DNA of 64,000 nucleotides from Marinobacter zhanjiangensis (GTDB taxonomy: Bacteria; Pseudomonadota; Gammaproteobacteria; Pseudomonadales; Oleiphilaceae), in the NCBI RefSeq assembly GCF_014651935.1, contig NZ_BMXV01000002.1, positions 248,001-312,000 of the forward strand, read 5' to 3'. How positions within the stretch are numbered: position 1 is the stretch's first letter; the number at the start of each line of letters is the position of its first letter. Below the pieces are notes generated by a model. It was not told the origin of the DNA and made no database searches. It worked only from the letters and a program-made list of their open reading frames with translations. Below, in pieces: positions 53,295 through 63,019 of the stretch. The position numbers and the translations under genes are program-made.

Positions 53295-53906
53295 GTGAAC
53301 GCAAACCAGTTTCTGAAAGCGGTGGAACAGCTCCAGGGCTGGCGTCAGACGGCCTTCCTGCTGGCGCTGGCGGAACGGGCATTCCCCAACTATGCGCTGT
53401 TCAGTGAGGCTATCGGCACCAAGGCCGGTGGCAAGATGCGCCAGTTGCTGGATACCGGCTGGGAGCTGTTCGAGGAGAAATCGACGGAAAACACGATTCC
53501 GCGGTTGCTGGCCAGGTTGGAGAACCTGAGCCCGGAGGTGGACGCTTACGATGCCTATGGTGTGTATCCGGCTTTCGATTTCTGTGTATTGCTGGAAGAA
53601 GCCCTGCTGAGTCGTCTGAATCCGTCAAAGCACCGGGCCACCGAAGCCTCCCGGGTAGCAACCGGCACGGTGATGAACTTCATTATTTTCTCCGAAGGTG
53701 ACGACCTGGACGATAGCGAGCTGGTGCGCCTGCTGGACAGTCACCCGCTGATGAAGGAAGACAAGATGTTCCAGCGGGACCTGATTCTCGGCCTGAAGCG
53801 TCAGCGGGTCCCGAAAGAGCACTATCTCCGGGAACTGCAGGATCTGGCGGCCAATGACGGTGTCAGTAATCTCGGCATTACCCTGGCGGATGATGAGATG
53901 GAATAG
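53295..53906 (+). CDS. DUF416 (YjaG) family protein
   Basis: The 203-residue product is soluble and mostly helical and matches DUF416/YjaG by length (E. coli YjaG 196), the N-terminal FLLALAERAFPNYALFSE segment and the Asp-rich DLDDSEL region. Function is unknown. It lies 58 bases before avtA. Confidence 0.83.
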   Translation: MNANQFLKAVEQLQGWRQTAFLLALAERAFPNYALFSEAIGTKAGGKMRQLLDTGWELFEEKSTENTIPRLLARLENLSPEVDAYDAYGVYPAFDFCVLLEEALLSRLNPSKHRATEASRVATGTVMNFIIFSEGDDLDDSELVRLLDSHPLMKEDKMFQRDLILGLKRQRVPKEHYLRELQDLAANDGVSNLGITLADDEME

Positions 53907-53964
53907 TGGCGCCATTCAGGGCTGCGGACGTGTAATCAGTTACAGAACAACCGGGTAAGTTGTC

Positions 53965-55260
53965 ATGAAACTCTCTGCTTTTGGTCGCAAGTTTACCGCC
54001 GATGCCGGCATTACCTCCCTTATGGATGACCTGGGCAACGCCCTGGCGTCCGGTGACGACATGATCATGATGGGCGGCGGCAATCCCGGCCAGGTGCCGG
54101 AGATGCAGCACCGGCTGACGGAAATCCTGGCGGACATGACCCGCGACCCCGAGTCCATGAAACGACTGGTGGGCATTTACGACCCGCCCCAGGGTGAGAA
54201 GCGGTTTATCGCCTCGCTGGCGGAGTTGCTGAACCGGGAGTATGGCTGGCAGCTGACCGAAGACAACATTGCCCTGACCAATGGCAGCCAGGCCGCCTTT
54301 TTCATGCTGTTCAACATGTTTGGCGGTGACTTTGGCGACGGGGTACGCAAGCAGATACTGTTGCCCCTGGCGCCGGAGTATATCGGCTACGCCGATGCCG
54401 GTATCGCCCCGGAGCTGTTCCGGGCGGTGGAGCCGGAGATCAGTTTCACCGGCGCCCACGAGTTCAAGTACCGGGTCGACTTTGATGCCGTGGAAGTCAC
54501 TGGCGAAACCGGCGCCATCTGCGTATCCCGGCCCACCAATCCCACTGGCAATGTGGTGACCGATGATGAGCTGGCAAGGCTGGAACAGCTGGCCCGCAGT
54601 CACGACATTCCGCTGATCGTGGACGGCGCCTATGGCACGCCGTTCCCCAGCCTGATGTACGTGGATGCGGAACCCCGCTGGAATGACCAGATGATCCTCT
54701 GTCTGAGCCTGTCCAAGCTGGGGCTGCCAGCCGCCCGCACCGGCATCGTGATTGCCGCCCCGGAGATCATCAGCGCCCTGTCAGGCATCAACGCCATCAT
54801 GAATCTGGCCACTGGCAGCTTCGGCGCCATGCTGGCGGAGCCTCTGGTGAGGAGCGGTGAGATCCTGTCACTGAGCCGTGACGTGGTCTGTCCCTTCTAT
54901 CACGCCAAGATGAAGCGGGCGGTACAGGTGTTTACCGATGCCCTGGGGGACGACTGCCGCTGGTACGTTCACAAGCCGGAAGGGGCGATGTTCCTCTGGT
55001 TCTGGTTTCCGGACCTGCCTGTGTCCAGCCTCGAGCTGTACCAGCGGCTGAAACGGCGTGGTGTGCTGGTGGTGTCCGGCCACTACTTCTTCCCGGGCCT
55101 GCCGGAGAATGACTGGCGGCATCGCCATGAGTGTATCCGCGTGACCTATTCCCAGGACGACGACCGGGTGGCCGAAGGCTTGCGCCTGATCGCCGACGAG
55201 GTCAAAACCATCTGGGCGGAGCATCAGGGCAGTTCGGCATCTTCCAGGTTGACCTCGTAA
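53965..55260 (+). CDS. avtA: Valine-pyruvate aminotransferase AvtA
   Basis: AvtA moves the amino group between valine and pyruvate (alanine). The 431-residue, fold-type I PLP enzyme shows GGGNPGQVPEM, the SRPTNPTGNVVTDDEL segment with the phosphate-cup Asn, the VDGAYG region and the Schiff-base Lys in SLSKLGLPAARTG. Its last 37 bases overlap the end of the convergent DUF3108 gene, and its C-terminal ten residues (Ser-rich) are unlike the family. Confidence 0.9.
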   Translation: MKLSAFGRKFTADAGITSLMDDLGNALASGDDMIMMGGGNPGQVPEMQHRLTEILADMTRDPESMKRLVGIYDPPQGEKRFIASLAELLNREYGWQLTEDNIALTNGSQAAFFMLFNMFGGDFGDGVRKQILLPLAPEYIGYADAGIAPELFRAVEPEISFTGAHEFKYRVDFDAVEVTGETGAICVSRPTNPTGNVVTDDELARLEQLARSHDIPLIVDGAYGTPFPSLMYVDAEPRWNDQMILCLSLSKLGLPAARTGIVIAAPEIISALSGINAIMNLATGSFGAMLAEPLVRSGEILSLSRDVVCPFYHAKMKRAVQVFTDALGDDCRWYVHKPEGAMFLWFWFPDLPVSSLELYQRLKRRGVLVVSGHYFFPGLPENDWRHRHECIRVTYSQDDDRVAEGLRLIADEVKTIWAEHQGSSASSRLTS

Positions 55261-55988
55261 CGGCTGCCATCCGGCTCCACCTGCACCAGCCGGACCAGCA
55301 GGTAATCCAGTTCCGGAGCGAACCACATCAGGGTTTCCCGCTCGCTGTCTTTGTCCCGGACCTTTTCCACCTTGAGGGTGGCCATTTCGCCCAGTGGTGT
55401 GTCCGTGGCTTCCTCTCCGATCACCGCAAAGCGGTCCTGGTCATAGTCCCCGTCGTCGGCAACGGTGTAGGACATCTCCCGCTTTCCGGCTTTCAGGTCC
55501 TGTCGCATCTGCAACTGGAACCCCAGGGGATCCAGTGCGTTCTCCGCCATGTCCATGGTGAAGCTGTCACCTTCGTAACTGCCGCTGATGCTGTCTGCTG
55601 CCCAGTTGAAGTTCATGGCACGGCTGCGGTTGGACACCATGAGGCCTTTCAGGGCATAGCGGTATTCCAGGGGCCGGATACGGCCATTTTCCCAGCGGAA
55701 AGTGACCGACTCGGTGATGTCGGCAATGAAGGAGTCCACGTCAAACCGGTAGAGCCAGGTGCCGTCCGCCTGCTGTTCAAGGGTGCGGATGGCCGACCCG
55801 TCGATGGAAAGCCCCTTGTCCATGCTGGCGCCGTAGGTGGCGGACATGGGTGTTAGGTCAGGCTGCTGAGAGCCGGAGGAGCTGTGTCCGGTGGTTTCCG
55901 CCAGTGCGCTACTGCTGATGCCAAGCAGCAATACGGCACACGTTACCAGGATTTTTCCGGGGTGAGGGCGATTATCGACTGCGGTCAC
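55224..55988 (-). CDS. DUF3108 periplasmic protein
   Basis: The 254-residue product has an N-terminal signal peptide (cleavage after about residue 30, SALA) and a beta-rich domain matching DUF3108. Function is unknown. The same family lies next to purN in Pseudomonas, which supports the assignment. It lies 111 bases downstream of purN on the same strand and converges with avtA, overlapping it by 37 bases. Confidence 0.82.
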   Translation of the reverse strand: MTAVDNRPHPGKILVTCAVLLLGISSSALAETTGHSSSGSQQPDLTPMSATYGASMDKGLSIDGSAIRTLEQQADGTWLYRFDVDSFIADITESVTFRWENGRIRPLEYRYALKGLMVSNRSRAMNFNWAADSISGSYEGDSFTMDMAENALDPLGFQLQMRQDLKAGKREMSYTVADDGDYDQDRFAVIGEEATDTPLGEMATLKVEKVRDKDSERETLMWFAPELDYLLVRLVQVEPDGSRYEVNLEDAELP

Positions 55989-56099
55989 TGAGGACTTCCT
56001 CTACTGCCAGGGTTTCCCCGAGTGTATCGATTGTCCCCCGGTGTTCCCATGACCATTCTGTCACCCGCAATGGTTATCCGGAACACGGGGTTGTCGTAC

Positions 56100-56774
56100 T
56101 CAGGCGGCGGGTAGCGTGAGTGCCTCCGGCACCGGGACGTCGTCGAACAGTATGCGGTCGTTGCCGGCCAGCTGCAGGCGGCCTTCGCAGAACCATCGGA
56201 TAACGATGGGGTAGAGTAAATGCTCACGAGCCTGTACCCGCTCTGCCAGGGTCTCCGCGGTGTCGCCAGGCCTGACGGGCACCTCGGCGCGGGCAATCAC
56301 CGGGCCACCATCCAGATCTTCCGTCACGAAATGAATGGACACGCCATGCACCTCATCCCCGGCATCGAGCGCCCTTTGATGGGTGTTCAGGCCGCGGTAT
56401 CTGGGCAGCAGGGAGGGGTGTACGTTGATCATGCGCCCCTGGAAGGCGCGTACGAAGTCTTCGGTCAGGATGCGCATGAAGCCGGCCAGAACCACCAGAT
56501 CCGGCTGGCGACGCTCCAGTTCGAGTCGCAGAGCGTTATCAAAGGCCTCCCGGGTCTCATATCGGGTGTGATCCACGGTGAAGGTTTCGATGCCTGCCTG
56601 CGCGGCGCGCTCAAGGGCGAAGGCCTGAGGCCGGTTACTGCCCACGGCGACAATGTCTCCGGGGAAGTCCCGCTCCCGGGAGGCTTCGATCAGCGCCTGC
56701 AGGTTGGTGCCGCTGCCGGATGCAAGAACCAGGATGCGGGGCTTGTCTACCGGATCTGCCTGCATACCGCTCAT
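56100..56774 (-). CDS. purN: Phosphoribosylglycinamide formyltransferase 1
   Basis: PurN adds a formyl group from 10-formyl-THF to GAR in purine synthesis. The 224-residue product contains GSGTNLQAL, the [13 protein letters not shown] segment with the catalytic His and the [13 protein letters not shown] segment. It overlaps purM by four bases (56771-56774), consistent with coupled translation, since PurM acts two steps later. Confidence 0.97.
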   Translation of the reverse strand: MSGMQADPVDKPRILVLASGSGTNLQALIEASRERDFPGDIVAVGSNRPQAFALERAAQAGIETFTVDHTRYETREAFDNALRLELERRQPDLVVLAGFMRILTEDFVRAFQGRMINVHPSLLPRYRGLNTHQRALDAGDEVHGVSIHFVTEDLDGGPVIARAEVPVRPGDTAETLAERVQAREHLLYPIVIRWFCEGRLQLAGNDRILFDDVPVPEALTLPAA

Positions 56775-57835
56775 TCCTCCATCAGGCCCGGAGCATAGCG
56801 CACCCGCGCCGGGTCAGAGGCATCACCCCCCGCCTCGATGGTGCCGATCTGCCACGCGTTCTCACCCAGGGCGCTGAGGGTATCCAGTGCCAGCGCTTTC
56901 TGATCTTCGGGTACGCAAACAATCATGCCTACACCGCAGTTGAAGGTGCGGTACATTTCCGCGTCCGCCACGCCACCGTTGTCCTTCAGCCACTGGAACA
57001 CTGCCGGCAATTGCCAGCTGGTGGTATCGATGGCGGCAATGGTGCCGTCGGGGAGTACCCGGGGAATGTTTTCCGGAAACCCCCCACCGGTGATGTGAGA
57101 CATGGCGTGAACATCAACGGTTTTAATCAGTTGCAGAAGGTTTTTGACGTAAATTCTCGTCGGTGCCATCAGGCATTCTGCCAGGGTCTCATCGCCCATG
57201 GGCTGATCCAGGTCGGCATTGGCCACGTCCAGGATCTTGCGGATCAGTGAATAGCCATTGGAGTGGGGACCAGAGGAGGCCAGGGCAATCAGGGCATCGC
57301 CGGGCTGTACCCGGGTGCCATCGATCACGTCGTCCCGCTCTACCACACCAACGCAGAAGCCGGCCAGATCATAGTCATCACCTTCATACATGCCCGGCAT
57401 TTCCGCTGTTTCACCACCCACCAGGGCGCAGCCGGCGAGCTCGCACCCCTTGCCGATACCCTCTACCACATTGGCGGCCACCTCCACATTGAGCTTGCCG
57501 GTGGCATAGTAATCCAGGAAAAACAGCGGTTCGGCACCACCGACGACCAGATCATTGACACACATGGCCACCAGGTCGATGCCGATGGTGTCGTGGCTCT
57601 GCAACTGCATGGCCAGACGCAGCTTGGTGCCGACCCCGTCCGTGCCGGACACCAGCACCGGCTCCCGGTAACCGGTGGGCAACGAGACCATGGCGCCGAA
57701 GCCACCTAGGCCCCCGAGCACTTCCGGACGGCGGGTACGCCTTGCCGTGTCCTTGATGCGGTCTACCAGATCGTTGCCGGCGTCAATATTCACGCCGGCA
57801 TCGCGGTAGGTGAGGGAGGGCTTCTGTTCGCTCAT
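56771..57835 (-). CDS. purM: Phosphoribosylformylglycinamidine cyclo-ligase
   Basis: PurM closes the imidazole ring to AIR. The 354-residue product (E. coli 345) has the conserved [15 protein letters not shown] start, [10 protein letters not shown], and [14 protein letters not shown] used ATG at 57835; an in-frame ATG at 57850 would add five residues, and neither has a strong ribosome-binding site. A candidate promoter lies about 40 bases upstream. purM-purN form one operon. Confidence 0.97.
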   Translation of the reverse strand: MSEQKPSLTYRDAGVNIDAGNDLVDRIKDTARRTRRPEVLGGLGGFGAMVSLPTGYREPVLVSGTDGVGTKLRLAMQLQSHDTIGIDLVAMCVNDLVVGGAEPLFFLDYYATGKLNVEVAANVVEGIGKGCELAGCALVGGETAEMPGMYEGDDYDLAGFCVGVVERDDVIDGTRVQPGDALIALASSGPHSNGYSLIRKILDVANADLDQPMGDETLAECLMAPTRIYVKNLLQLIKTVDVHAMSHITGGGFPENIPRVLPDGTIAAIDTTSWQLPAVFQWLKDNGGVADAEMYRTFNCGVGMIVCVPEDQKALALDTLSALGENAWQIGTIEAGGDASDPARVRYAPGLMEE

Positions 57836-57875
57836 GTTAGGATCAGCCATGTTGGTCGGTAATGGTAAGCGCGGA

Positions 57876-57904
57876 ATTTTACCAGTTGCCGTGAATGGCT
57901 CCAA
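57876..57904 (-). promoter_or_regulatory. Candidate promoter of purMN
   Basis: On the minus strand, TTGGAG (57899-57904) and TAAAAT (57876-57881) are separated by exactly 17 bases, about 40 bases ahead of the purM start. The -35 matches only three of six positions. I saw no PurR-like palindrome. Confidence 0.45.
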
Positions 57905-58074
57905 ATATGATTGGCCGCACGTCGGGGCTTTCCCGGATACTGCGCCGGCGTCTGGTTGCTACTCAGGCTATCGGCCTTCGTGTATTCTAGTGTTCCTTCT
58001 CACAGGCCCGCTGACAATCGAAAAACATGTCTGAAGGGACACTGGTGTCCCGTCCGTGTATTGCAGGGAGAATC

Positions 58075-59211
58075 ATGGCTGTAACGCATAAAGAGAACCG
58101 TCTGTTTCGGGGTGTCGTCATCGTGGTGGCCCTGCTGTGGTCATTGGTGCCGGTTTCCGGGGCCCATGCTGTTGTCGTCAGCGACCTTTACCAGGCGACG
58201 GTCCCGGTTTCCGGGCAGAGCGAGTCTCAGCTGGCAAAGGCCCATCAGGCTGGCCTTGAACGGGTACTGGTGCGGGTTTCCGGTGACCGGAATGTGACCG
58301 GTCGGGACGGTATGGAAGCTCACCTGGAGGATGCCCGGTCGCTGCTTGAAAGCTCTCAGATGGTGTCCGGCGACAATAACGATGACCGTCTGCAGATGAC
58401 CTTTTCAGCCCGGGCCGTGAACCGTGTTCTGGCCGAAACCGGCGCGCCGGTGTGGGGTATGAACCGACCGCTGACCCTGGCCTGGATTGCCGTTCAGGAT
58501 GGCGGCGACCGGGGCCTGCTGGTAGAGACCGGCGAGTCGTCGGAACAGGGCTGGTCGGCACTGATCAGGGATCGTGCCAGCGTCCGCGGCCTGCCGCTGG
58601 TGTTGCCACCGGCGGACCGGGCTTCCGATCGCACCTTGTTGTCCGAGGTCTGGGGTCAGTTCATGGGGCAGATTTCCCGGGCTTCCTCCGGCATTGATCA
58701 TGATCTGCTGGCGGTGGTGCGTGTCATTCGTCGCAATGGTGGCTGGCAGGCAAGCTGGCAGTACCGGGGGCGGGGCATTGAGCAGTCCGGTTCGGTGACG
58801 GCCGACAACCCGTCAGCGCTGGCCAGTGCTCTGGTGGATACCCTGGCCGGAGAGCTGGCTTCCCGCTATGCGGTGACAGGTGGTGCCATCAATACCGGCC
58901 CCTATCTTCGCCTGGCGGTGGAGGGTGTTCGTTCACCCTCGGACTATGCGGCCATCAAGCGTGCCCTGTCACAGCTGAATCCGGTGGAGTCCGTGGGAGC
59001 CATGACCGTGACCCCGGACAGGATCGTGTTTCGCGTAGAACATACCGGGGAAGTCGCCCAGCTCCAGCAGAACATCGCCCTCGACGATCGTTTCCGGGCA
59101 CTGGATGGCGACAGCGGTGACCGTTCCGGGCAGGAAGCTGATACGTCGCCAATACTGAGCTATCGCTGGCAGAGTGCCGCAGTGGCACCCTCCGGAGAGG
59201 CAGACCAATAA
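58075..59211 (+). CDS. DUF2066 family secreted protein
   Basis: The 378-residue product has a signal peptide (residues about 10-32, ending GAHA) and a DUF2066 domain of unknown function, a gammaproteobacterial family usually found between purM and hda, as here. An ATG 48 bases upstream (58027) would add 16 residues, but the GGGAG before 58075 supports the shorter form. It starts the run DUF2066-pgsA-like-hda-yqcC. Confidence 0.82.
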   Translation: MAVTHKENRLFRGVVIVVALLWSLVPVSGAHAVVVSDLYQATVPVSGQSESQLAKAHQAGLERVLVRVSGDRNVTGRDGMEAHLEDARSLLESSQMVSGDNNDDRLQMTFSARAVNRVLAETGAPVWGMNRPLTLAWIAVQDGGDRGLLVETGESSEQGWSALIRDRASVRGLPLVLPPADRASDRTLLSEVWGQFMGQISRASSGIDHDLLAVVRVIRRNGGWQASWQYRGRGIEQSGSVTADNPSALASALVDTLAGELASRYAVTGGAINTGPYLRLAVEGVRSPSDYAAIKRALSQLNPVESVGAMTVTPDRIVFRVEHTGEVAQLQQNIALDDRFRALDGDSGDRSGQEADTSPILSYRWQSAAVAPSGEADQ

Positions 59212-59235
59212 ACCGGAGTCAGGAAGAAGGACCCG

Positions 59236-59793
59236 ATGTTGAATCGCTGGCGGTGGATACCCAATGGACTGACTTTTCTGCGGATTCTTCTGGTGATCCC
59301 GTTCGCCTGGATGCTGGCGGACGACAATCACCAGGCCGCTCTGGTGCTGTTTTTCGTGGCGGCCGCCACCGATGGGCTGGATGGTCTCCTGGCGCGGGTA
59401 TATGGCTGGAAAAGCCGGCTGGGGGCGATCGCCGATCCGTTGGCCGACAAGCTGCTACTGGTTGTCGCCTACCTGATGCTCAGTGTTACCGGCGTGCTTC
59501 CCATGTGGTTGTTCGTGCTGGTTCTGGGGCGTGACCTGTTGATTGTCGGAGGCGGATTGCTGTTCCACCGTCTGATCGGTCCGTTTGAGGTCCGGCCCAG
59601 CGTGTTCGGCAAGCTGAACACGCTGGTGCAGATTCTCGCGGCTCTGGCGGTGATGTTCTGGGAGGCCGGCCTGGATCTGCCCGCCAGACCCCATGAAGTC
59701 GCCATCTGGGCGGTGGCGTTCATGGCCCTGGTGAGTGGGCTCCACTACGTTGGTTCCTGGGGTATACGCGCGGCCAGGAGCAGGGTGTCATGA
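59236..59793 (+). CDS. CDP-alcohol phosphatidyltransferase family protein
   Basis: The 185-residue product has four to six membrane helices and the family signature D-G-x2-A-R-x8-G-x3-D-x3-D in TDGLDGLLARVYGWKSRLGAI and ADPLADK. It resembles PgsA (CDP-diacylglycerol-glycerol-3-phosphate transferase), but in pseudomonads the main pgsA lies elsewhere, next to uvrC, so this may be a paralogue. AGGAAGAAGG precedes the ATG. Its stop overlaps the hda start by four bases. Confidence 0.9.
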   Translation: MLNRWRWIPNGLTFLRILLVIPFAWMLADDNHQAALVLFFVAAATDGLDGLLARVYGWKSRLGAIADPLADKLLLVVAYLMLSVTGVLPMWLFVLVLGRDLLIVGGGLLFHRLIGPFEVRPSVFGKLNTLVQILAALAVMFWEAGLDLPARPHEVAIWAVAFMALVSGLHYVGSWGIRAARSRVS

Positions 59794-60485
59794 GCGGTAC
59801 ACAGCTGGCGCTGGGGGTGCGTCTGAGAGACGATGCCCGCTGGGCCAATTTCCACGGCGAACGCAACGCCACGGCGGCATCGCTGATTCGTGCTGCCTGT
59901 GGTGACCCGGCGCATCCGCTGCTGGTGATCTGCGGTGATGAGGATACCGGCAAGAGCCACCTGCTGCAGGCGGCCTGCCATGAATACGAAAACACCGGGC
60001 GCAGTGCCTCGTGTTTCAGTCTTGCCGAATTGCGGGAGCTGGGGCCACAGGCGTTGTCCGGGGTTGAAGCCATGGAACTGATCGCCCTTGATGATGTGCA
60101 TCTGGTTATTGGGCTGCCCGAGTGGGAGGAAGCCCTTTTCCACCTCTATAACCGGGCCAGGGACCTGGGCCATCAGATAATGATTACCCTGAACGACACT
60201 CCGGCCGCTCAGGCGTTCAGCCTGGCGGATCTGCGCTCACGCTTTCAGGAAGGGTTGCTGGTCCAGCTGGGCACCTACCGGGATGACGATCGGGTGACCA
60301 TTGTGCAGGCCAGGGCTGAACAGCGGGGGCTGGTGCTGAACGACGAGGTGGCCGGTTTTATCATGCGTCGTTCTTCCCGGCGCCTGGGGGTATTGTTATC
60401 CATTCTTGACCAGCTTGACGAGAACTCCCTCCAGGCTCAGCGGCGGCTGACCATCCCTTTCGTGAAGTCGGTCATGGGGTGGTAA
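59790..60485 (+). CDS. hda: DnaA regulatory inactivator Hda
   Basis: Hda acts with the beta clamp to stimulate ATP hydrolysis by DnaA after initiation, blocking re-initiation. The 231-residue AAA+ protein has an early QLALGVRLRDDARWANF clamp-binding-like start, Walker A CGDEDTGKSHLL, Walker B in LIALDDVH and the C-terminal sensor II region. It lacks the DnaA DNA-binding domain IV, which separates it from DnaA. Confidence 0.93.
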   Translation: MSGTQLALGVRLRDDARWANFHGERNATAASLIRAACGDPAHPLLVICGDEDTGKSHLLQAACHEYENTGRSASCFSLAELRELGPQALSGVEAMELIALDDVHLVIGLPEWEEALFHLYNRARDLGHQIMITLNDTPAAQAFSLADLRSRFQEGLLVQLGTYRDDDRVTIVQARAEQRGLVLNDEVAGFIMRRSSRRLGVLLSILDQLDENSLQAQRRLTIPFVKSVMGW

Positions 60486-60533
60486 GATGCTTGCCGATTG
60501 TCCGTGCCGCCTACCGAGAGAGGAACCCCGCCC

Positions 60534-60869
60534 ATGAGCGCATCCACAGAGCTGTTTTCAGAAGTGGCCGATCGCCTTCTGGGTGTCGAAATAGAAATGC
60601 GCCGGATCGAGGTGTGGTCCACCGAGCCACCCTCCGCAGAGGCTCTGGCCAGCAGCCAGCCATTCTGCATTGATACCCTGGAATTCACCGAGTGGTTGCA
60701 GTTCGTGTTCCTGGAGCGCATGCGCTTCATCGTGGAGCAGGGGCATGGGCTACCCGGGGTTTCCGGTATTGCGCCGATGGCGGAAGAGCACTTTCGTGGC
60801 CGCTCGGAATCCGGTGATGGCCTGGTTCGTGAGCTCGAAGCTATTGACACACTGCTCAGCGATTCCTGA
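60534..60869 (+). CDS. YqcC (DUF446) family protein
   Basis: The 111-residue product matches DUF446/YqcC with its LEFTEWLQFVFLERM signature. Function is unknown. GAGAGGAA precedes the ATG at 60534. It overlaps the end of the convergent GGDEF-EAL gene by 14 bases. Confidence 0.85.
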   Translation: MSASTELFSEVADRLLGVEIEMRRIEVWSTEPPSAEALASSQPFCIDTLEFTEWLQFVFLERMRFIVEQGHGLPGVSGIAPMAEEHFRGRSESGDGLVRELEAIDTLLSDS

Positions 60870-62937
60870 CCGCCGGGTTGTCCGGTATTTCCGGCAGTAG
60901 CCGGCGCCCCTGACGCACTTCGGCGAACAGGTCGGCGAGTTGGTCGCTGGATACCGGTGGGCTGAACCGGTGCCCCTGGAACAGATGGCACCCCGACTGT
61001 CGCAGGAAACGATCCTGCTCCTCGCTCTCCACGCCGGCGGCCGCCACCGTCAACGACAACTGCCGCGCCAGGCTGATCAGCGTGTGAGTGATGGCTGCGG
61101 TGTTCTCGTCGCCGGGCGCCCGATGTAACAGGGCGGAATCAATCTTGACCTGATCGAACGGCAGCTCCCTCAGCAGGGTAAGCGATGACAAGCCGCTGCC
61201 GAACCGGTCCAGGGTCAGGCCTATACCAATGGCCTTCAGCTTGTGCAGCACCGCCGCCGTTTCCTCCAGGCGGTCCGACAGGATTCTTTCATCAATCTCG
61301 ACCATCAGCAGAGCCGGATCAATACGGGTGTCGGTAATCGTGCGCTGCAGTTCATCCGCCAGGTGAGGGTGATTGTACTGGCGGGAGGACAGGTTGATGC
61401 TGATGCGCACCGGGGTGCCGCTCATGGTCTGGATGGCGCGGGCCTGCAGGCAGGCATTGTTGCAGATCCACTCACCGATGGCGTGGAGCTGTCCGCTCTG
61501 TTCCGCCACTTCCAGGAAGTCTTTCGGCGTCAGCAGGCCGCGCCCGGGATGATTCCAGCGCAGCAGGCTTTCCAGCCCTACAATCTCGCCACTGCGGGCA
61601 TCAAGCACCGGCTGATAATGCAGCACCAACTCGCCCGCACGGATACCGGCACGCAGCTCCTGTTCCAGGGACATCTGTCGCTGAACTTCCTGGTTCATTT
61701 CTTCGCTGAAGAACTGGATATTGTTGCGGCCGGCCTTCTTGGCCCGGTACATGGCCATATCGGCGTTCTTGAGCAGCCGCTCGTAGCTGGTTCCGTCATC
61801 GGGGGCCACGGTGATACCGATACTGGAGGTAATGACCAGTTCACCGCCGGGCACGGTCACCGGCTCGGTGATGGCTTCGAGAATACCTCTGGCAACCTTT
61901 TCGCAGCCCTCCGCTCCACTGACATGGCGAAGCAGCACGGCGAACTCGTCGCCGCCAAGGCGGGCGATGGTGTCTTCCTCACGCACATTCTCCTTCAGCC
62001 GCTGCGACAGGGTTTTCAACAGAGTGTCGCCGGCATCGTGGCCCAGGGTGTCGTTGATGCGCTTGAAGTGATCCACGTCCAGGCCGATCAGCGCACAGTT
62101 GTGGCCATGACGGTCGGCGCTGGCCAGGGCCCGGCGGCAGCGGTCCTCGAACAGACGGCGGTTGGCGGTACCGGTCAGCACGTCGAAGTGGGCCAGGTAG
62201 TGCAGCTGATCCTGGGTCTTGCGGATCTCGGATATGTTCTGCCCGATCAGAATCAGCTGCTGGCGGTCATCTTCCTCATCGTGCAGCAGGTTCAGGTTCC
62301 AGAGAATGATGTGGTCGGTGCCGTCGTAGGCCTGTATACCGGTTTCCAGGATTTCCCGGTTATTGGCGCCCGCGCCCAGCGTCTTGAGGATTTTCCAGCT
62401 CATTTCGTCCCGGTATTCCTCCGGGATAAAGGTCTCGATCAGGTGACGGCCCACGGCCTCGTCGCGGCTGTAACCGAACAGTGTTTCGGCCGAGGCGTTC
62501 CACTGGCGGATGCGGAAACCGGAATCGATCAGCATGATGGGGGTCGCCGCGGTATCGAACAGCGCCCGGAAGTGCCGCGAGGACCGACGGAACGAGCGCT
62601 CTGCCTGCTGGCGTACGAAAATTTCGTCGCGGAGTTCCTGGTTGATGGCCTGCAGTTCGCGGGTGCGCTCCTCCACCACGTCTTCCAGGCGAGACTCGAT
62701 CCGGCGGCGTTCCCGCAGCAGTGCGCGTACGTAAACAAAGGTGCCGGCCAGAATCAGCATGGCGGGCCCGGCGGACCACAGGAACTGCATCAGGGCTTCC
62801 CGCTCGATAGGCACTTTCGGTGCCGTGAGGAGCATCAGGGGGCTCAGAGCCAGTGCCAGTACCACCAGGCTGACAAGGCTGTCGGCAACGATGGCTAACC
62901 ATCGTTCTCGGTTTTGTATAGTCCTGGATCTGTTCAC
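60856..62937 (-). CDS. PAS-GGDEF protein with degenerate EAL domain
   Basis: The 693-residue product has two N-terminal membrane helices (about 15-38 and 52-72), a coiled coil, a PAS domain (about 120-240), a GGDEF domain (about 243-415) and an EAL domain (about 425-680). The GGDEF is intact (G328-F332) with an R319-x-x-D322 inhibitory site upstream, so cyclic-di-GMP synthesis is likely. The EAL domain has ESL for EAL and D577-R578 where active enzymes have two Asp, so hydrolysis is doubtful. Start is GTG at 62937 with GGGA ahead of it. Confidence 0.92.
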   Translation of the reverse strand: MNRSRTIQNRERWLAIVADSLVSLVVLALALSPLMLLTAPKVPIEREALMQFLWSAGPAMLILAGTFVYVRALLRERRRIESRLEDVVEERTRELQAINQELRDEIFVRQQAERSFRRSSRHFRALFDTAATPIMLIDSGFRIRQWNASAETLFGYSRDEAVGRHLIETFIPEEYRDEMSWKILKTLGAGANNREILETGIQAYDGTDHIILWNLNLLHDEEDDRQQLILIGQNISEIRKTQDQLHYLAHFDVLTGTANRRLFEDRCRRALASADRHGHNCALIGLDVDHFKRINDTLGHDAGDTLLKTLSQRLKENVREEDTIARLGGDEFAVLLRHVSGAEGCEKVARGILEAITEPVTVPGGELVITSSIGITVAPDDGTSYERLLKNADMAMYRAKKAGRNNIQFFSEEMNQEVQRQMSLEQELRAGIRAGELVLHYQPVLDARSGEIVGLESLLRWNHPGRGLLTPKDFLEVAEQSGQLHAIGEWICNNACLQARAIQTMSGTPVRISINLSSRQYNHPHLADELQRTITDTRIDPALLMVEIDERILSDRLEETAAVLHKLKAIGIGLTLDRFGSGLSSLTLLRELPFDQVKIDSALLHRAPGDENTAAITHTLISLARQLSLTVAAAGVESEEQDRFLRQSGCHLFQGHRFSPPVSSDQLADLFAEVRQGRRLLPEIPDNPAVRNR

Positions 62938-63019
62938 GTATCCCTACCTGTGCCCGGCTTTTCCGTTTCGCCCGATTATCATTTGACGTCAGCCCGGGTG
63001 AGGGCTGGCCGAGTGTCCC

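Noticed and set aside
61243-62898. 551-codon open frame opposite the GGDEF-EAL gene
   Set aside because: It is a coding-bias shadow; the minus-strand protein has clear domains.
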